Shown here piece by piece: positions 1 through 9,277 of a stretch of DNA of 64,000 nucleotides. Source of the DNA: Cytophagales bacterium (GTDB lineage Bacteria > Bacteroidota > Bacteroidia > Cytophagales > Cyclobacteriaceae); the NCBI GenBank assembly GCA_033344775.1, contig JAWPMT010000001.1:1087721-1151720 (forward strand), in the 5' to 3' direction. How positions within the stretch are numbered: position 1 is the stretch's first letter; each line of letters begins with the position of its first letter. The notes under the pieces are model-generated. The model worked only from the letters and a program-made list of their open reading frames with translations. It ran no database searches and was not told the DNA's origin. Made by a program: the position numbers and the translations under genes.

Positions 1-3000
1 TGAATGGTGTTTCTCTTACCGTTTCCAGTCTCCAGGTAGAAATCCTGCAAGAATTTCAAGTCAATGACATTCTCAAAAGGAGTTCTGTTTGTGTTTCTCT
101 CTGCGTACTGTCCTCTGTTTTCACTCAAATAAGGATCATTCTCAATGAAGCTATTCAAGGCAGTCCATTGCTCAGCAGAAGACAATCCGTTAGCACCATC
201 CACCAAAACAATTTCACTTTCGTTAGCAGGAATGTAAACCAAAGCTCTGCTTCGAGAATCTTCGTTCTGGATGTTCTGTCCACCGCCATAGATATAGCTA
301 TATGTGTTTCCAGATCGGCCTTCGTAGAACAAAGTGATTTGTGAGCCCAGGAATCCAGCATATTCCTTTCTGTAAGTCACAGAAGCAAGTACTCTATGTG
401 CTTGAGAAAAGTCAGATCTCCATGCTTCGTTGAAGGTATTTCTTCCGTCTACTGTGTATATACCTCTCCACTGAGAAGAGTTCTGAGAAGATGTTCCATC
501 ATAGACAGAGAAAGCATCGCCATAAGAATATGAGAAGTTAGCTGCCAATCCATTTTCCATAGGCTTAGTCAAGCTGGCAGTCACATTGTATGCATAACCC
601 TGGTCATTATTTGACGCAAGAATGATTCGTCCGTAAGTATCATCTACCTCATCTCTTCTGTTGAAGATTGGTCGATCATCCGGAGTTCCTTCCAGGAATC
701 CAACAGGATCAGCTCTCAAATTGACGTTTTGGTAGTAAACCTGATTGATCGTTTTAGTGAACAGACCTTCAACGGTACCGATCAACCCTGTGCTTCCGAT
801 TTTTTGATCAACAGCGAGGTTAGCTTTCCATACTTGAGGAATTTTGAAGTCTTCTACAAACAGGTCGATATCACCTGAAGGAGAAACGCTATTAGGATCG
901 ATCTGAGTGATCACGTTGCCGCTAGCATCCAAGCCGTCTCCATCAGGTCCACCGCCTACTGGCTGATCGTCCCAATCTCTAAGTCTTCTTGCATCATCCG
1001 CCAATTGGAAGTCAAGCACCGTACCACGGTTCACACCATTGTTGTTGAATGCGCCACCAGGCCATACCAAAGGAATTCTTGAAGTAAAGATTCCCCATCC
1101 ACCTCGAACCTGCGTTCTTTGGTCATTGTTCACATCCCAGTTGAAACCGAATCTAGGAGAGAAATAGAACTGAGACTTAATGAATTGTCCAGTTTGTGCA
1201 CCACCAAGGTCATAGCCCTGTGCAGAAATCAAAGGAAGCGTCTCGTTATTGAAAGTGGTGTTAACCGGAGTATCATCAAATGATTGAATGTCTCCTCGGA
1301 TACCGAATGTCAATTTCAAGTTGTCCATTGCCTGAAACTCATCCTGTACGTAGAAGCCAAACAAAGCACCACCAAATTCCACACCTGAAGCAGTACCATC
1401 ACCGGTAATATTATCTCTCAAAGAGAAAGATCGGATATAATCATCCGCAGCCTCTCCTGCAATGAAGTCATCCAGGTTAGAACCTCCATCTGCATCACCA
1501 GCAGTGTTAATAGGAGTGCTTCTCTCCCATCCATAATCTCCGTAGTTGAAAGGAATGAACAGGTTGGTTACTGTATAGAATTCTGCGTTGAATCCAGCAA
1601 GGAACGTGTGCTTGCCTTTGTAATACTCAAAATTGTTAGTGATTGTGATCACATCTTGATCCAGCAAGTTGGCAGTAGAGAAAGTCTCAGAACCAAACTG
1701 GAACCCACCTCGACCATCGTCGATGAATACCGCAGGGAAAGGAATAGAAGGACCATCGTTAGAAGTATCGTAAGGATCTCTATCATCACGAACAATTGTC
1801 GCACCTACAGTCAGGTGATTTGACATGTTTGCACCGATAGTACTCTTCAATTCCAGCGCAGTGGTGTTAGTAGTGGAGTTGAAGAACTCAGAACCATTCT
1901 GGAACCTCAAACCACTGTTGCTTGAATTTCTTGCCTCCAGGTTTCTAGCCTCGGTATAGGAGTGACGAATCGAAACCTTGTGATTATCGTTCACATTCCA
2001 ATCTAATTTGATCAGAAATTTATCACTATCAAGGAAAGTGGTATTGTCGGTATAAGTTCCTGGATCGTAACCTAAAGTACCCAGGTGAGAAACCAATCGG
2101 TTCACATCATCAAGAGTAGCGTTTCCATCATATCTTGAAAACTCAAAAGGCTGAGGGATTTCATCGCGCTGCAATTCAGCATTAGCGAAGAAAAACAGTT
2201 TGTTTTTAATGATTGGACCACCAACTCTAAAACCATAAGTTTGAGAAGTAAAGTCAGGAAGTCTTGTTTCTTCCAAATCTTCTCCGTCTTCCTGAGGAGT
2301 TACACCCGCCATTTTTTCATTCTGGGTATAGAAGTAAGCAGAACCTTCTACTTCATTGCTACCACTTCGAGTTACCGCAGAAACGGAACCACCAGCGAAA
2401 CCTGACTGTCTTACATCAAAAGGAGCGATAGATACATTAAACTGCTCGATCGCGTCCAATGAAATAGGCGTCACACCTGTTTGCCCACCGTTTGTACCAG
2501 AACCAGCCAATCCGAAAACATCGTTACTTACTGCACCATCAATGTAGATCGCGTTGTACCGGTTGTTCTGACCACCGATAGACAAAGAAAGACCATCGTT
2601 ACCTTCAGAGATTTGCGCCTGAGGAGTCAATCTTACAAAGTCGCCGATAGATCTACCTACCGTTGGTAAACCTTCGATCGTCTCTTTTCCAATGAAAGTA
2701 GAAGCTCCTGTTCTGTTACCATCAATGATTTCACCTTGGTTGGCAGATACTACGATTGCTTCCAGCTCAGTTACATTTTCTCGCAATGTCTCATTCAACT
2801 TGAATGTCTGACCCAAAGTCAAGAAAATATTGTTTCTTTCGATCGTCTCGAATCCAATGTAAGAAACTGAAACAGTGTAAGGACCTCCTACGTTCATATT
2901 AGGAAGTCGGAAATAACCATCAAGATCGGTTACGTTGCCCCACTCAGAACCGGTGGGAGTATGCGTAGCGCGCACAGTTGCGCCTGGAAGGCCTTCTCCG

Positions 3001-3110
3001 TTAGCATCGGTAATTCTACCTCTCATAGAGGCAGTAGTACTTCCCTGAGCGAAAACATCGCCGAGGAAAATTACCATCGCAACAGAAAATAATAGTAGAG
3101 TTTTTTTCAT
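1..3110 (-). CDS. Oar-like TonB-dependent outer membrane receptor (3' end outside window)
   Basis: The reading frame stays open from the ATG at 3110 to base 1, so about 1036 codons are visible and the C-terminus is missing. The protein starts with a signal peptide (MKKTLLLFSVAMVIFLGDVF-AQ). A carboxypeptidase-regulatory-like domain follows (GRITDANGEGLPGATV), then a plug domain (residues about 110-230, with IYIDGAVSNDVFG and the QSGFAGG motif), then an extracellularly looped beta-barrel. The last visible residues (TGNGKRNTI) resemble the C-terminal part of Oar-type receptors. Family knowledge: such proteins import large ligands across the outer membrane using TonB energy, or act as adhesins; the substrate cannot be told from the sequence. 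It is monocistronic in the visible part, with a TAnnTTTG box 31 bases before the start. The family call is firm, the substrate unknown. Confidence 0.93.
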   Translation of the reverse strand, partial: MKKTLLLFSVAMVIFLGDVFAQGSTTASMRGRITDANGEGLPGATVRATHTPTGSEWGNVTDLDGYFRLPNMNVGGPYTVSVSYIGFETIERNNIFLTLGQTFKLNETLRENVTELEAIVVSANQGEIIDGNRTGASTFIGKETIEGLPTVGRSIGDFVRLTPQAQISEGNDGLSLSIGGQNNRYNAIYIDGAVSNDVFGLAGSGTNGGQTGVTPISLDAIEQFNVSIAPFDVRQSGFAGGSVSAVTRSGSNEVEGSAYFYTQNEKMAGVTPQEDGEDLEETRLPDFTSQTYGFRVGGPIIKNKLFFFANAELQRDEIPQPFEFSRYDGNATLDDVNRLVSHLGTLGYDPGTYTDNTTFLDSDKFLIKLDWNVNDNHKVSIRHSYTEARNLEARNSSNSGLRFQNGSEFFNSTTNTTALELKSTIGANMSNHLTVGATIVRDDRDPYDTSNDGPSIPFPAVFIDDGRGGFQFGSETFSTANLLDQDVITITNNFEYYKGKHTFLAGFNAEFYTVTNLFIPFNYGDYGWERSTPINTAGDADGGSNLDDFIAGEAADDYIRSFSLRDNITGDGTASGVEFGGALFGFYVQDEFQAMDNLKLTFGIRGDIQSFDDTPVNTTFNNETLPLISAQGYDLGGAQTGQFIKSQFYFSPRFGFNWDVNNDQRTQVRGGWGIFTSRIPLVWPGGAFNNNGVNRGTVLDFQLADDARRLRDWDDQPVGGGPDGDGLDASGNVITQIDPNSVSPSGDIDLFVEDFKIPQVWKANLAVDQKIGSTGLIGTVEGLFTKTINQVYYQNVNLRADPVGFLEGTPDDRPIFNRRDEVDDTYGRIILASNNDQGYAYNVTASLTKPMENGLAANFSYSYGDAFSVYDGTSSQNSSQWRGIYTVDGRNTFNEAWRSDFSQAHRVLASVTYRKEYAGFLGSQITLFYEGRSGNTYSYIYGGGQNIQNEDSRSRALVYIPANESEIVLVDGANGLSSAEQWTALNSFIENDPYLSENRGQYAERNTNRTPFENVIDLKFLQDFYLETGNGKRNTI

Positions 3111-3140
3111 CGCTTTAAGTGATAGGTTTTTTTACTGCCG

Positions 3141-3148
3141 CAAAGCTA
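3141..3148 (-). promoter_or_regulatory. Candidate Bacteroidota -7 box (TAGCTTTG) for the TonB receptor
   Basis: Read on the minus strand this is TAGCTTTG, a full match to the TAnnTTTG -7 consensus known for the Bacteroidota primary sigma factor. It lies 31 bases before the receptor ATG, which would give a leader of roughly 25 bases. I do not see a well-spaced TTG -33 box, so the call rests on one motif. Confidence 0.35.
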
Positions 3149-3334
3149 AACCTTCCACTGGCGAACGACTTTGCGACAAAATTAAGTTTCGCAAAAAAGA
3201 CTTAACATTCCCTTAATTTAGAACGAATGCATAATTAACATTTAGGTAACAATAAATAATTCGGCGACCTGGGCTTTTTTACAAAAACGTCCGTTACGAC
3301 GCAGAATCGAACAAAAACCAATTAATACGTTGTA

Positions 3335-4165
3335 TTATCTCACCTCGTGATACAAAAGCAGTCCCGCTATTGGAGATTGTACAATTCGTCCGATTGACAA
3401 GTGCTTTTCGATCGCTACTTCACGAAGAATTCCATTGAAATGGAAAGCAATAGACCCAGTGAATTGAATTGGTGAAGAAATATCACCTGGTGCAAAGGCG
3501 TCGAAGAAAGCTCTAAAGGCATTTCTAATCAACTGATCAACATACGGGTGGGTCAAATGCGGAGCAATTAAAGCCGCTAACCGGGCCAAATGTGCATTCC
3601 CTTGTTTTGTTCGATAGATCTTTCCCAGCTCTGTGCCCAGGTCTTCAAAATGCGGTTTGAGTGCTTTCGCTAAACCTTCAGGCATCTGTCCGCGGTAATA
3701 GTCTCTGGTCAGGATCTTTCCAAGGTACGCACCACTCCCCTCATCTCCGAGAATGAACCCCAAAGAATCGATTTGCTTAGAAATGGCCTTTCCATCATAA
3801 TAAACCATGCCGGAGCCTGTACCTAAAAAACCGATCCAGCCTGCCGATTTACCACATAAACCACGCGCAGCAGCTAATGCATCATTCTGTACTTCTACCT
3901 GAGCTTGCGGAAACAGTCGTTGGAAGGCATGCCTGGTATCCAGAAAATGATCCACTGTAATCAATCCGGCAGCATAGAAGTATAGGTGGTCAATGATTTG
4001 CGTATCCGTCAATTGTTGCTGCAACTCATGCAACAGATCGTCTATTGCATTGTTTTGTGGATTATAGCCGACAGTAACAAACTGGTCTACTTTGGAGTCG
4101 CCCTTTGAAAGCCGCCATTGGGTACCTGATCCGCCTGCTTCTCCGATTAATATTTGTTTTGACAT
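3335..4165 (-). CDS. BadF/BadG/BcrA/BcrD-type ATPase, N-acetylglucosamine kinase-like
   Basis: A 276-aa protein of the ASKHA (sugar kinase/actin/Hsp70) fold. Visible nucleotide-binding elements are the N-terminal phosphate-1 loop (GEAGGSGTQWRL, residues 8-19), the GFLGTGSGMVYYDGK loop near residue 133, and GDEGSGAYLGK near residue 160. Bacteroidota proteins of this length and motif set are usually annotated as N-acetylglucosamine kinases that phosphorylate GlcNAc from peptidoglycan or chitin recycling. That substrate is inferred, not shown. There are no close same-strand neighbours: the next gene upstream ends at 4396 and the TonB receptor begins at 3110, so it is probably transcribed alone. 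The stop codon sits inside a short palindrome, TAATAC-GTT-GTATTA, at 3323-3337. Confidence 0.85.
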   Translation of the reverse strand: MSKQILIGEAGGSGTQWRLSKGDSKVDQFVTVGYNPQNNAIDDLLHELQQQLTDTQIIDHLYFYAAGLITVDHFLDTRHAFQRLFPQAQVEVQNDALAAARGLCGKSAGWIGFLGTGSGMVYYDGKAISKQIDSLGFILGDEGSGAYLGKILTRDYYRGQMPEGLAKALKPHFEDLGTELGKIYRTKQGNAHLARLAALIAPHLTHPYVDQLIRNAFRAFFDAFAPGDISSPIQFTGSIAFHFNGILREVAIEKHLSIGRIVQSPIAGLLLYHEVR

Positions 4166-4395
4166 CCTAATATCTATTTACTAATCTTAGGTCCATTTGA
4201 AGTGCACGAAAAAACGCCTTTAGCGCGTGATGTTAGAATATTTTCTGATTGAAAATTCAGCAAAAGTTAGAAAATTTCAGGGTGTCTGACCAAGGAAACT
4301 CTTCATACGCGCTGTGGAGATTCCCGACAAAATGCTCTCACCTGAATAATATGGAGCCCATTTTTCGAGAATGACGTTTTTTCTTGAAGTTACAT

Positions 4396-4623
4396 TTAAG
4401 CTAAAACCCCCACTTGCTCCATTCGCTCAAAAACCTGAGCAGTATGTGGTGCGTCAGCCAATTCATCCGTCAAGTCCTGTCCTGCCCAGTGCTCATAGTG
4501 CTTTCCGTTCTTCCATAGTCGGCTGTTACTTACATCGTAGATCCGATTCTGAAAGGCCACCCAAATCTCCTCTTTATCCTGGCCATTACGCAACGCCAAC
4601 TGTTGTCGTGTGTAGGTTTTCAT
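4396..4623 (-). CDS. Small cytochrome b5-like heme/steroid-binding domain protein
   Basis: A 75-aa protein made of a single cytochrome b5-like fold. The motifs IWVAFQNRIYDVSNSRLW and GKHYEHWAGQDLTDEL match the short family of predicted heme/steroid-binding proteins. A histidine pair is available (HYEH), but the classic HPGG core of true cytochrome b5 is not seen, so heme binding is possible but unproven. The start overlaps the mutS2 stop by four bases (ATGA), which implies translational coupling at the end of the DUF4296 - mutS2 operon. A functional link to MutS2 is not evident. Confidence 0.85.
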   Translation of the reverse strand: MKTYTRQQLALRNGQDKEEIWVAFQNRIYDVSNSRLWKNGKHYEHWAGQDLTDELADAPHTAQVFERMEQVGVLA

Positions 4624-7028
4624 TCGGCCAGCGTCACAATGGTAATGCCCGTACCACCACGATCCGCGTGCTCGTCTTCGGTACTCAGAATATTGTTATC
4701 GCTTCGCAGGTGATTACGGATCACATCTTTCAGAATACCATGACCTTTTCCGTGAAGGATTCTCAATTGTTTCACTCCAAGCATCAGGGCATCATCGACG
4801 ATGCGGTCCACCATCGGCAGCACTTCTTCTGCCCGTTTTCCACGAACATCCAACTCAGATGAAAAGGACGTCATTTTCTGATCCCAGTTCATATTGGAGA
4901 CCGTAGCTTTTTGTTGTGTTTTGGCTTGACGATTGGAAATCTTTTCCAGCTTAGTCAACGTCACAAATGACTTCAGACTACCAAAAGTCACTTCCGCTTG
5001 TTTGCCTTTGATAGAAACCACATCTCCTACCGTTCCCTGGTCCTTCAAACGTACCTTGTCCCCTGCCTGGATTGGTCCTTGCTCTACTTTTGGTGGTGGT
5101 GCCGGAACTGGCCGAGCCTGTTTCTTTGCAGGTTTTCGGGCCTTTGTTTCAATCTTCCCTGCATATTCTTCCAGCGATTGACGGGAAGCTTTGGTTCGTT
5201 CTTTATCAGCCTTGGCCTCTTTGATCTCCCGAATAGTGCGTTCAATCTGTTTGTTAGCCGCCGCAATCAATTGTACTGCTTCTTGCTTGGCATCTTTCAG
5301 GATCTTCTTACGGTCTTTGTCTAGTTGCGTTCTTAAAGCTTCGTAATCATCGCGCAGAGAAGTCAATTCTTCTTTCTCCCCTTTCAATTTTCGATTGGCT
5401 TTTTCAAACTTGGCTTTCTCAGAATCAAGTTTTCCGAGCATGCGATCGTAGTTCACCTGATCGAACCCGACGATCTTCTTGGCTTCTTTCAAAATGGCCT
5501 TGTTAAGGCCCATCTTCTGTGCGATCTCGAACGCGAAAGAGCTTCCAGGCTTGCCTTGTTCCAACTCAAACAAAGGTTCCAGCTTCTCCGAGTCATAGCG
5601 CATGGCTGCGTTTTGAAGTCCCTCCGTCTTTTCCGCAAAGTCTTTCAAATTGCCATAGTGTGTAGTGATCACCCCAAAACAGCCTGTCTTTGCGAGGTTT
5701 TGCAAAATGGACTCGGCAATGGCTGCTCCAAACTGTGGTTCCGTTCCGGTACCAAACTCATCGATCAATACCAGCGAACGTTTATCTGCGAAATCAGTAA
5801 AGTAACGCATGGCTGCCAGGTGCGAACTGTACGTACTCAGATCGTTTTCCAAGGATTGTGAATCTCCAATATCCGCGAAATAGTTTCGGAAGAATCCCAT
5901 TTTGGACTCTTCGTGAACGGGAATCGGAAATCCGCATTGCACCATGTACTGCAACATCCCCACCGTTTTCAAAGACACGGATTTACCACCGGCATTAGGT
6001 CCTGAAATGACCATAACCCGTTCCTTTCTGTTCAAAGAGAGGTTAAGTGGAACCACGTTTTTGCCCTGATCCTTGTGTTTCTTCCACAACAAAGGGTGAC
6101 GCCCTTCTTTGATCAGGATATCTGGTTTATCCTCCACTACGGGAACCAACCCTTCGTAATCAATCGCGAATCGAGCTTTTGCATGGACAAAATCCATTTT
6201 CACCAAGAACTCCGCACCTTTTTGAAGATCAGGCAATTGTTCCCGGATCTGATCGGCTAGTGCCGTTAATATACGAATGATTTCACGCCTTTCCCGGTAT
6301 TGCAGCTCTCTTACTTCATTATTCAAGTCCAATACTTCGGTTGGCTCCATGAACACCGTCTGGCCTGTGGAAGATTCATCATGTACGAAACCACGGAGTT
6401 TTCGTTTGAATTCCGCCTTGACAGGGATCACCAAACGTCCAGAGCGGACGGTCACCGCACCATCATCCTCTGTAAACTCACTTTTCTTGGAACGTTCCAA
6501 TATGGTCTGGATGGTTTTTCGTACCTGGCGCTCGGCTTTACCAATCCTGCCTCTGATCTCCGAAAGCTCTTCGGAAGCATTGTCCCTGACCTCTCCCCGT
6601 TCGTCGATTCGGGCATCAATTTCGCGAACCAACTCCATGTCAGAAATAAATCCATGGGTCAATCGGGAAAGTGTAGGGTATTCCTCATTTTGCTTTTTCA
6701 GGAATTGAGACCAGTGATAAAGTGTCTCTAAAGCACTTTTTAGCACCGAAAAGTCCGCGGCATCTAAATAGGTACCTCCAGTTTTTACCCGTTTCAGCAA
6801 AGGGAAAATATCTTCAAATTGCCCACCAGGAAGAGAAGCACCACCGGTAATGGCCTTATACATTTCCCTGGTTTGGTCCAGAAAAACCTGTAACTGGCTG
6901 AACTTCGTGACCGGTTGTGCTTTATCTACCCGATCCTGCGCCAGCTGGCTTTTGCAATATTTTTTAAGGATCGACCGAACCTGATCGATCTCCAATTTCT
7001 CTTCTAAATTTTCCGGATAGAAAAGCAT
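4620..7028 (-). CDS. mutS2: MutS2 family endonuclease/ATPase with C-terminal Smr domain
   Basis: An 802-aa full-length MutS2. The MutS core comes first, with the Walker A motif ISGPNAGGKS at residues 341-350, the downstream Walker B region (VLIDEFGTGTEPQ), and the signalling histidine segment (ITTHYG). A long coiled coil follows (about 510-640), then a KOW/SH3-like patch (GDKVRLKDQGTVGDVVSI), then a C-terminal Smr nuclease domain (residues about 725-802, with ELDVRGKRAEE and LRILHGKGHG). It lacks the mismatch-recognition domain of MutS. Family knowledge: MutS2 suppresses homologous recombination and can act on collided ribosomes. The start overlaps the upstream stop as TAATG, and the end overlaps the cytochrome b5-like gene, so this is a compact operon. 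Confidence 0.97.
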   Translation of the reverse strand: MLFYPENLEEKLEIDQVRSILKKYCKSQLAQDRVDKAQPVTKFSQLQVFLDQTREMYKAITGGASLPGGQFEDIFPLLKRVKTGGTYLDAADFSVLKSALETLYHWSQFLKKQNEEYPTLSRLTHGFISDMELVREIDARIDERGEVRDNASEELSEIRGRIGKAERQVRKTIQTILERSKKSEFTEDDGAVTVRSGRLVIPVKAEFKRKLRGFVHDESSTGQTVFMEPTEVLDLNNEVRELQYRERREIIRILTALADQIREQLPDLQKGAEFLVKMDFVHAKARFAIDYEGLVPVVEDKPDILIKEGRHPLLWKKHKDQGKNVVPLNLSLNRKERVMVISGPNAGGKSVSLKTVGMLQYMVQCGFPIPVHEESKMGFFRNYFADIGDSQSLENDLSTYSSHLAAMRYFTDFADKRSLVLIDEFGTGTEPQFGAAIAESILQNLAKTGCFGVITTHYGNLKDFAEKTEGLQNAAMRYDSEKLEPLFELEQGKPGSSFAFEIAQKMGLNKAILKEAKKIVGFDQVNYDRMLGKLDSEKAKFEKANRKLKGEKEELTSLRDDYEALRTQLDKDRKKILKDAKQEAVQLIAAANKQIERTIREIKEAKADKERTKASRQSLEEYAGKIETKARKPAKKQARPVPAPPPKVEQGPIQAGDKVRLKDQGTVGDVVSIKGKQAEVTFGSLKSFVTLTKLEKISNRQAKTQQKATVSNMNWDQKMTSFSSELDVRGKRAEEVLPMVDRIVDDALMLGVKQLRILHGKGHGILKDVIRNHLRSDNNILSTEDEHADRGGTGITIVTLAE

Positions 7029-7399
7029 TAGTCTATGTTCCTGTTTTTCGCCCGCAAGGCAAGGCTATCCACCACGGCCTGATATATGGACGTAAGTTCT
7101 TCGGGGTATTCCAAATAATAATTCATGCTGCTTCGGTAACTGGCTGAATCTATGTTCATCTCCTCGAAGAGCAGGTTTTGATAGTGATTGTAGAGAAAAT
7201 GGGCAGAATCGCCTTGACGCTTCGGCACCTTATTGATCTTTGCTTCCAGCAAATGCACCTGGATCAATACATCTACCATCTCGGACTTTCCTATCAAGTC
7301 CACCGGCTTTTCAGGTTCAGCCACACATCCCATCAATAGTAGCAATCCTACCACAGGTATGACAATTCGTTTTCTCATATGTCCGATTATCCGCTTCAA
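7028..7399 (-). CDS. DUF4296 domain lipoprotein
   Basis: A 123-aa protein, or 116 aa if translation starts at the second ATG (7378). The second start puts the basic n-region directly before the hydrophobic stretch and the lipobox LLMGC, so it is the more likely one. The mature part matches the Bacteroidota DUF4296 family: a helical domain with a vHLLEAKIN segment followed by a Y-rich segment (SSMNYYLEYPEEL). The protein is expected to be anchored in the envelope; its function is unknown. It is the first gene of the operon with mutS2, sharing one base with it (TAATG), and it diverges from the DUF58 operon across about 100 bases. Confidence 0.85.
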   Translation of the reverse strand: MKRIIGHMRKRIVIPVVGLLLLMGCVAEPEKPVDLIGKSEMVDVLIQVHLLEAKINKVPKRQGDSAHFLYNHYQNLLFEEMNIDSASYRSSMNYYLEYPEELTSIYQAVVDSLALRAKNRNID

Positions 7400-7474
7400 A
7401 TGTTAATTTTTGTTATATCGAATCCGGTACTGGAAAAAGCACGTGACTCACGGCTTATTTTCTCAAAGTACATA

Positions 7475-7482
7475 TAATTTTG
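7475..7482 (+). promoter_or_regulatory. Candidate -7 box (TAATTTTG) for the DUF58/Bat operon
   Basis: TAATTTTG is a full match to TAnnTTTG. It ends directly before an ATG at 7483, so transcription would begin about 7 bases downstream, past that ATG. This argues that translation starts at the next in-frame ATG, 7501, which also fits the usual N-terminus of the family. No convincing -33 TTG was found. Confidence 0.4.
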
Positions 7483-7500
7483 ATGCGCAAAATTACCTTG

Positions 7501-8385
7501 ATGAAGGAAATCCTCAAAAAGCTTCGCAAATACGAAATCAAGGTCCGAAAGGCCATCAACTCTCAAATGCAAGGTGATTTCCAATCCATCTTCAAGGGAT
7601 CGGGTCTGGAATTTGATGACGTACGGACTTACCAGTACGGTGATGATGTACGCACAATTGACTGGAATGTTAGTGCCAAAGGCCATGGAACGTTCGTAAA
7701 AACGTTCAAAGAAGAGAAAGAACAGACCGTATTCTTCGTACTGGATGTTTCTGCCTCGCAGGAGATTGGTAAGGATGGCAACCAGAAAATAGATGTGGGT
7801 AAAGAAATTACCGCATTACTTTCTTTCTCTGCCATCAAAGAAAGCAGTCAGGTTGGGTTGTTGTGTTACTCCGATCAGCGAGAGAAATACATCAAACCTG
7901 CTAAAGGAAGTCGGCATGCCTATGAGATTTTCAATGGAATCTTCTCTTTGAAGCCTACCTCCAAGAAGACGGATTTGAATAAAGCTTTAAAATTCACACT
8001 GGACCTACTGAAAAGGAGAAGCATCGTTTTTGTCATTTCGGACTTTGTGGATGAAGATTACCTCCATTCACTCAAAGGTATGGCCCGAAAGCACGACCTG
8101 ATCGTCATCCACTTGTTTGACAAGAGAGAAGCAGCATTCCCTAGCTTGGGGATTGTTCCTCTGCTTGAAAAAGAATCTGGCAGAAACATCTGGGTGAATA
8201 CCTCCTCAGGACAATTCAAAAACCTGTTTGACCGAACTTACCGAACCAATACAGAAACGCTGGAGACATTCTGCCGAAGAAATGACGTGAACTACCTGTC
8301 GGTGGATACCAACGAAAGTTACGTTCCCAAATTGATCAAACTATTTAAAGGAAGAAATAGAAAAAATGCACAACGTGTCCGTTAA
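7501..8385 (+). CDS. DUF58 domain protein (Bat/MoxR-associated)
   Basis: A 294-aa protein with the DUF58 hallmark GSGLEFDDVRTYQYGDD followed by RTIDWNVSAKG, then a VWA-like fold with a MIDAS-like DVSASQE. The start at 7501 (MKEILKKLRKYE) is chosen because homologues begin this way and because a -7 box covers the bases just before the upstream ATG at 7483. DUF58 proteins are encoded with MoxR AAA+ ATPases and Bat proteins and are thought to act in envelope-associated metal-dependent assembly or stress tolerance. No MoxR gene is present next to it here: the gene upstream is the divergent DUF4296 lipoprotein. Its end overlaps the next gene by 20 bases. Confidence 0.93.
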   Translation: MKEILKKLRKYEIKVRKAINSQMQGDFQSIFKGSGLEFDDVRTYQYGDDVRTIDWNVSAKGHGTFVKTFKEEKEQTVFFVLDVSASQEIGKDGNQKIDVGKEITALLSFSAIKESSQVGLLCYSDQREKYIKPAKGSRHAYEIFNGIFSLKPTSKKTDLNKALKFTLDLLKRRSIVFVISDFVDEDYLHSLKGMARKHDLIVIHLFDKREAAFPSLGIVPLLEKESGRNIWVNTSSGQFKNLFDRTYRTNTETLETFCRRNDVNYLSVDTNESYVPKLIKLFKGRNRKNAQRVR

Positions 8386-9277
8386 TCGATTGTTCGTATG
8401 GCTTTTCCTAATCGTCGGCCTGGGACAGTTTCAGGTTCATGGGCAGGAAATCAAGATCCGAACCGGGTTTGTGGAAGACAGCCTGGGCATCGGTGAGCCC
8501 GTTCAGTTTTGGCTGAGCGCCAGCTATCCTGCAGAAATAGAGGTCATATTGCCAGATAGCGCTTACGACTTCTCCCCTTTCGAGATCGTTGAACGGGAAT
8601 TTACCCCCACACGAGCCGAAGGTGACATGGCTCTCGATAGCGCGGTGTATACCTTACAATCTTTCGAAATTGATTTGGTGCAATATCTCTCCGTAGATGC
8701 CTACGTGTTGAATGGTTCGGATTCAACGGTGATCTCTTCTAACCTTGATTCGATCTATTTTAAAGAATTAGTGGCGACAGTGAATGACACCACTCAATTG
8801 AAAACCAATCTCGCCTACAGGGAGGTTGATGGGGTATTCAACTATCCACTTTGGTCATTCATCGCATTGGGAATATTTGTCCTGATGATTCTGACGTTAA
8901 TCATTTTCGGCAGAAAAATTGCCCGCAATTTTAAATTGAAGAAACTGCGAAGGGAATACGAGCAGTTCTCTTATAAAATCGGGCTGCAGATCAATAAATT
9001 GAAAGAAGAGCCAGCCCCAATGATCGCAGAAGATGCGCTGACGGATTGGAAAAAGTACCTGGAGCGATTGGAGAAAGTTCCCTATTCGAAGTACACCACA
9101 AAAGAAATCCTGGCTTATGACAATAATCAGGAGCTCAAAGACACACTTAAGATCATAGATAGAACGGTCTATGGCAAAATGGAACAGAAAGATATCTTCA
9201 AGTCATTTCAGGACATTGAGGATTTTACGCAACATCGATACACGATGGCATTAGATCGCATAAAGAATGGAGAGTAG
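8366..9277 (+). CDS. Bat-operon membrane protein with signal peptide and central TM helix
   Basis: A 303-aa protein. It has a signal peptide (RLFVWLFLIVGLGQFQVHG), a beta-rich extracytoplasmic region to about residue 160, one transmembrane helix (WSFIALGIFVLMILTLIIFG, about 162-181), and a charged cytoplasmic helical tail. The position between DUF58 and BatA and this layout match the unnamed BatD-like/DUF4381-like protein found in Bacteroidota Bat operons. It overlaps its upstream neighbour by 20 bases and its downstream neighbour by 11, so the three are translationally coupled. The exact role is unknown; it is plausibly a membrane partner of BatA. Confidence 0.8.
   Translation: MHNVSVNRLFVWLFLIVGLGQFQVHGQEIKIRTGFVEDSLGIGEPVQFWLSASYPAEIEVILPDSAYDFSPFEIVEREFTPTRAEGDMALDSAVYTLQSFEIDLVQYLSVDAYVLNGSDSTVISSNLDSIYFKELVATVNDTTQLKTNLAYREVDGVFNYPLWSFIALGIFVLMILTLIIFGRKIARNFKLKKLRREYEQFSYKIGLQINKLKEEPAPMIAEDALTDWKKYLERLEKVPYSKYTTKEILAYDNNQELKDTLKIIDRTVYGKMEQKDIFKSFQDIEDFTQHRYTMALDRIKNGE

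Noticed and set aside
3323-3337. TAATAC-GTT-GTATTA as a terminator for the kinase gene
   Set aside because: A six-pair AT-rich stem overlapping the stop codon with no T-tract is too weak.
4371-4862. Plus-strand 163-codon frame
   Set aside because: Antisense to the cytochrome b5-like gene and the end of mutS2, both of which are well supported.
7396-7686. Minus-strand 96-codon frame over the DUF58 start
   Set aside because: Antisense to conserved DUF58 codons and to the promoter region.
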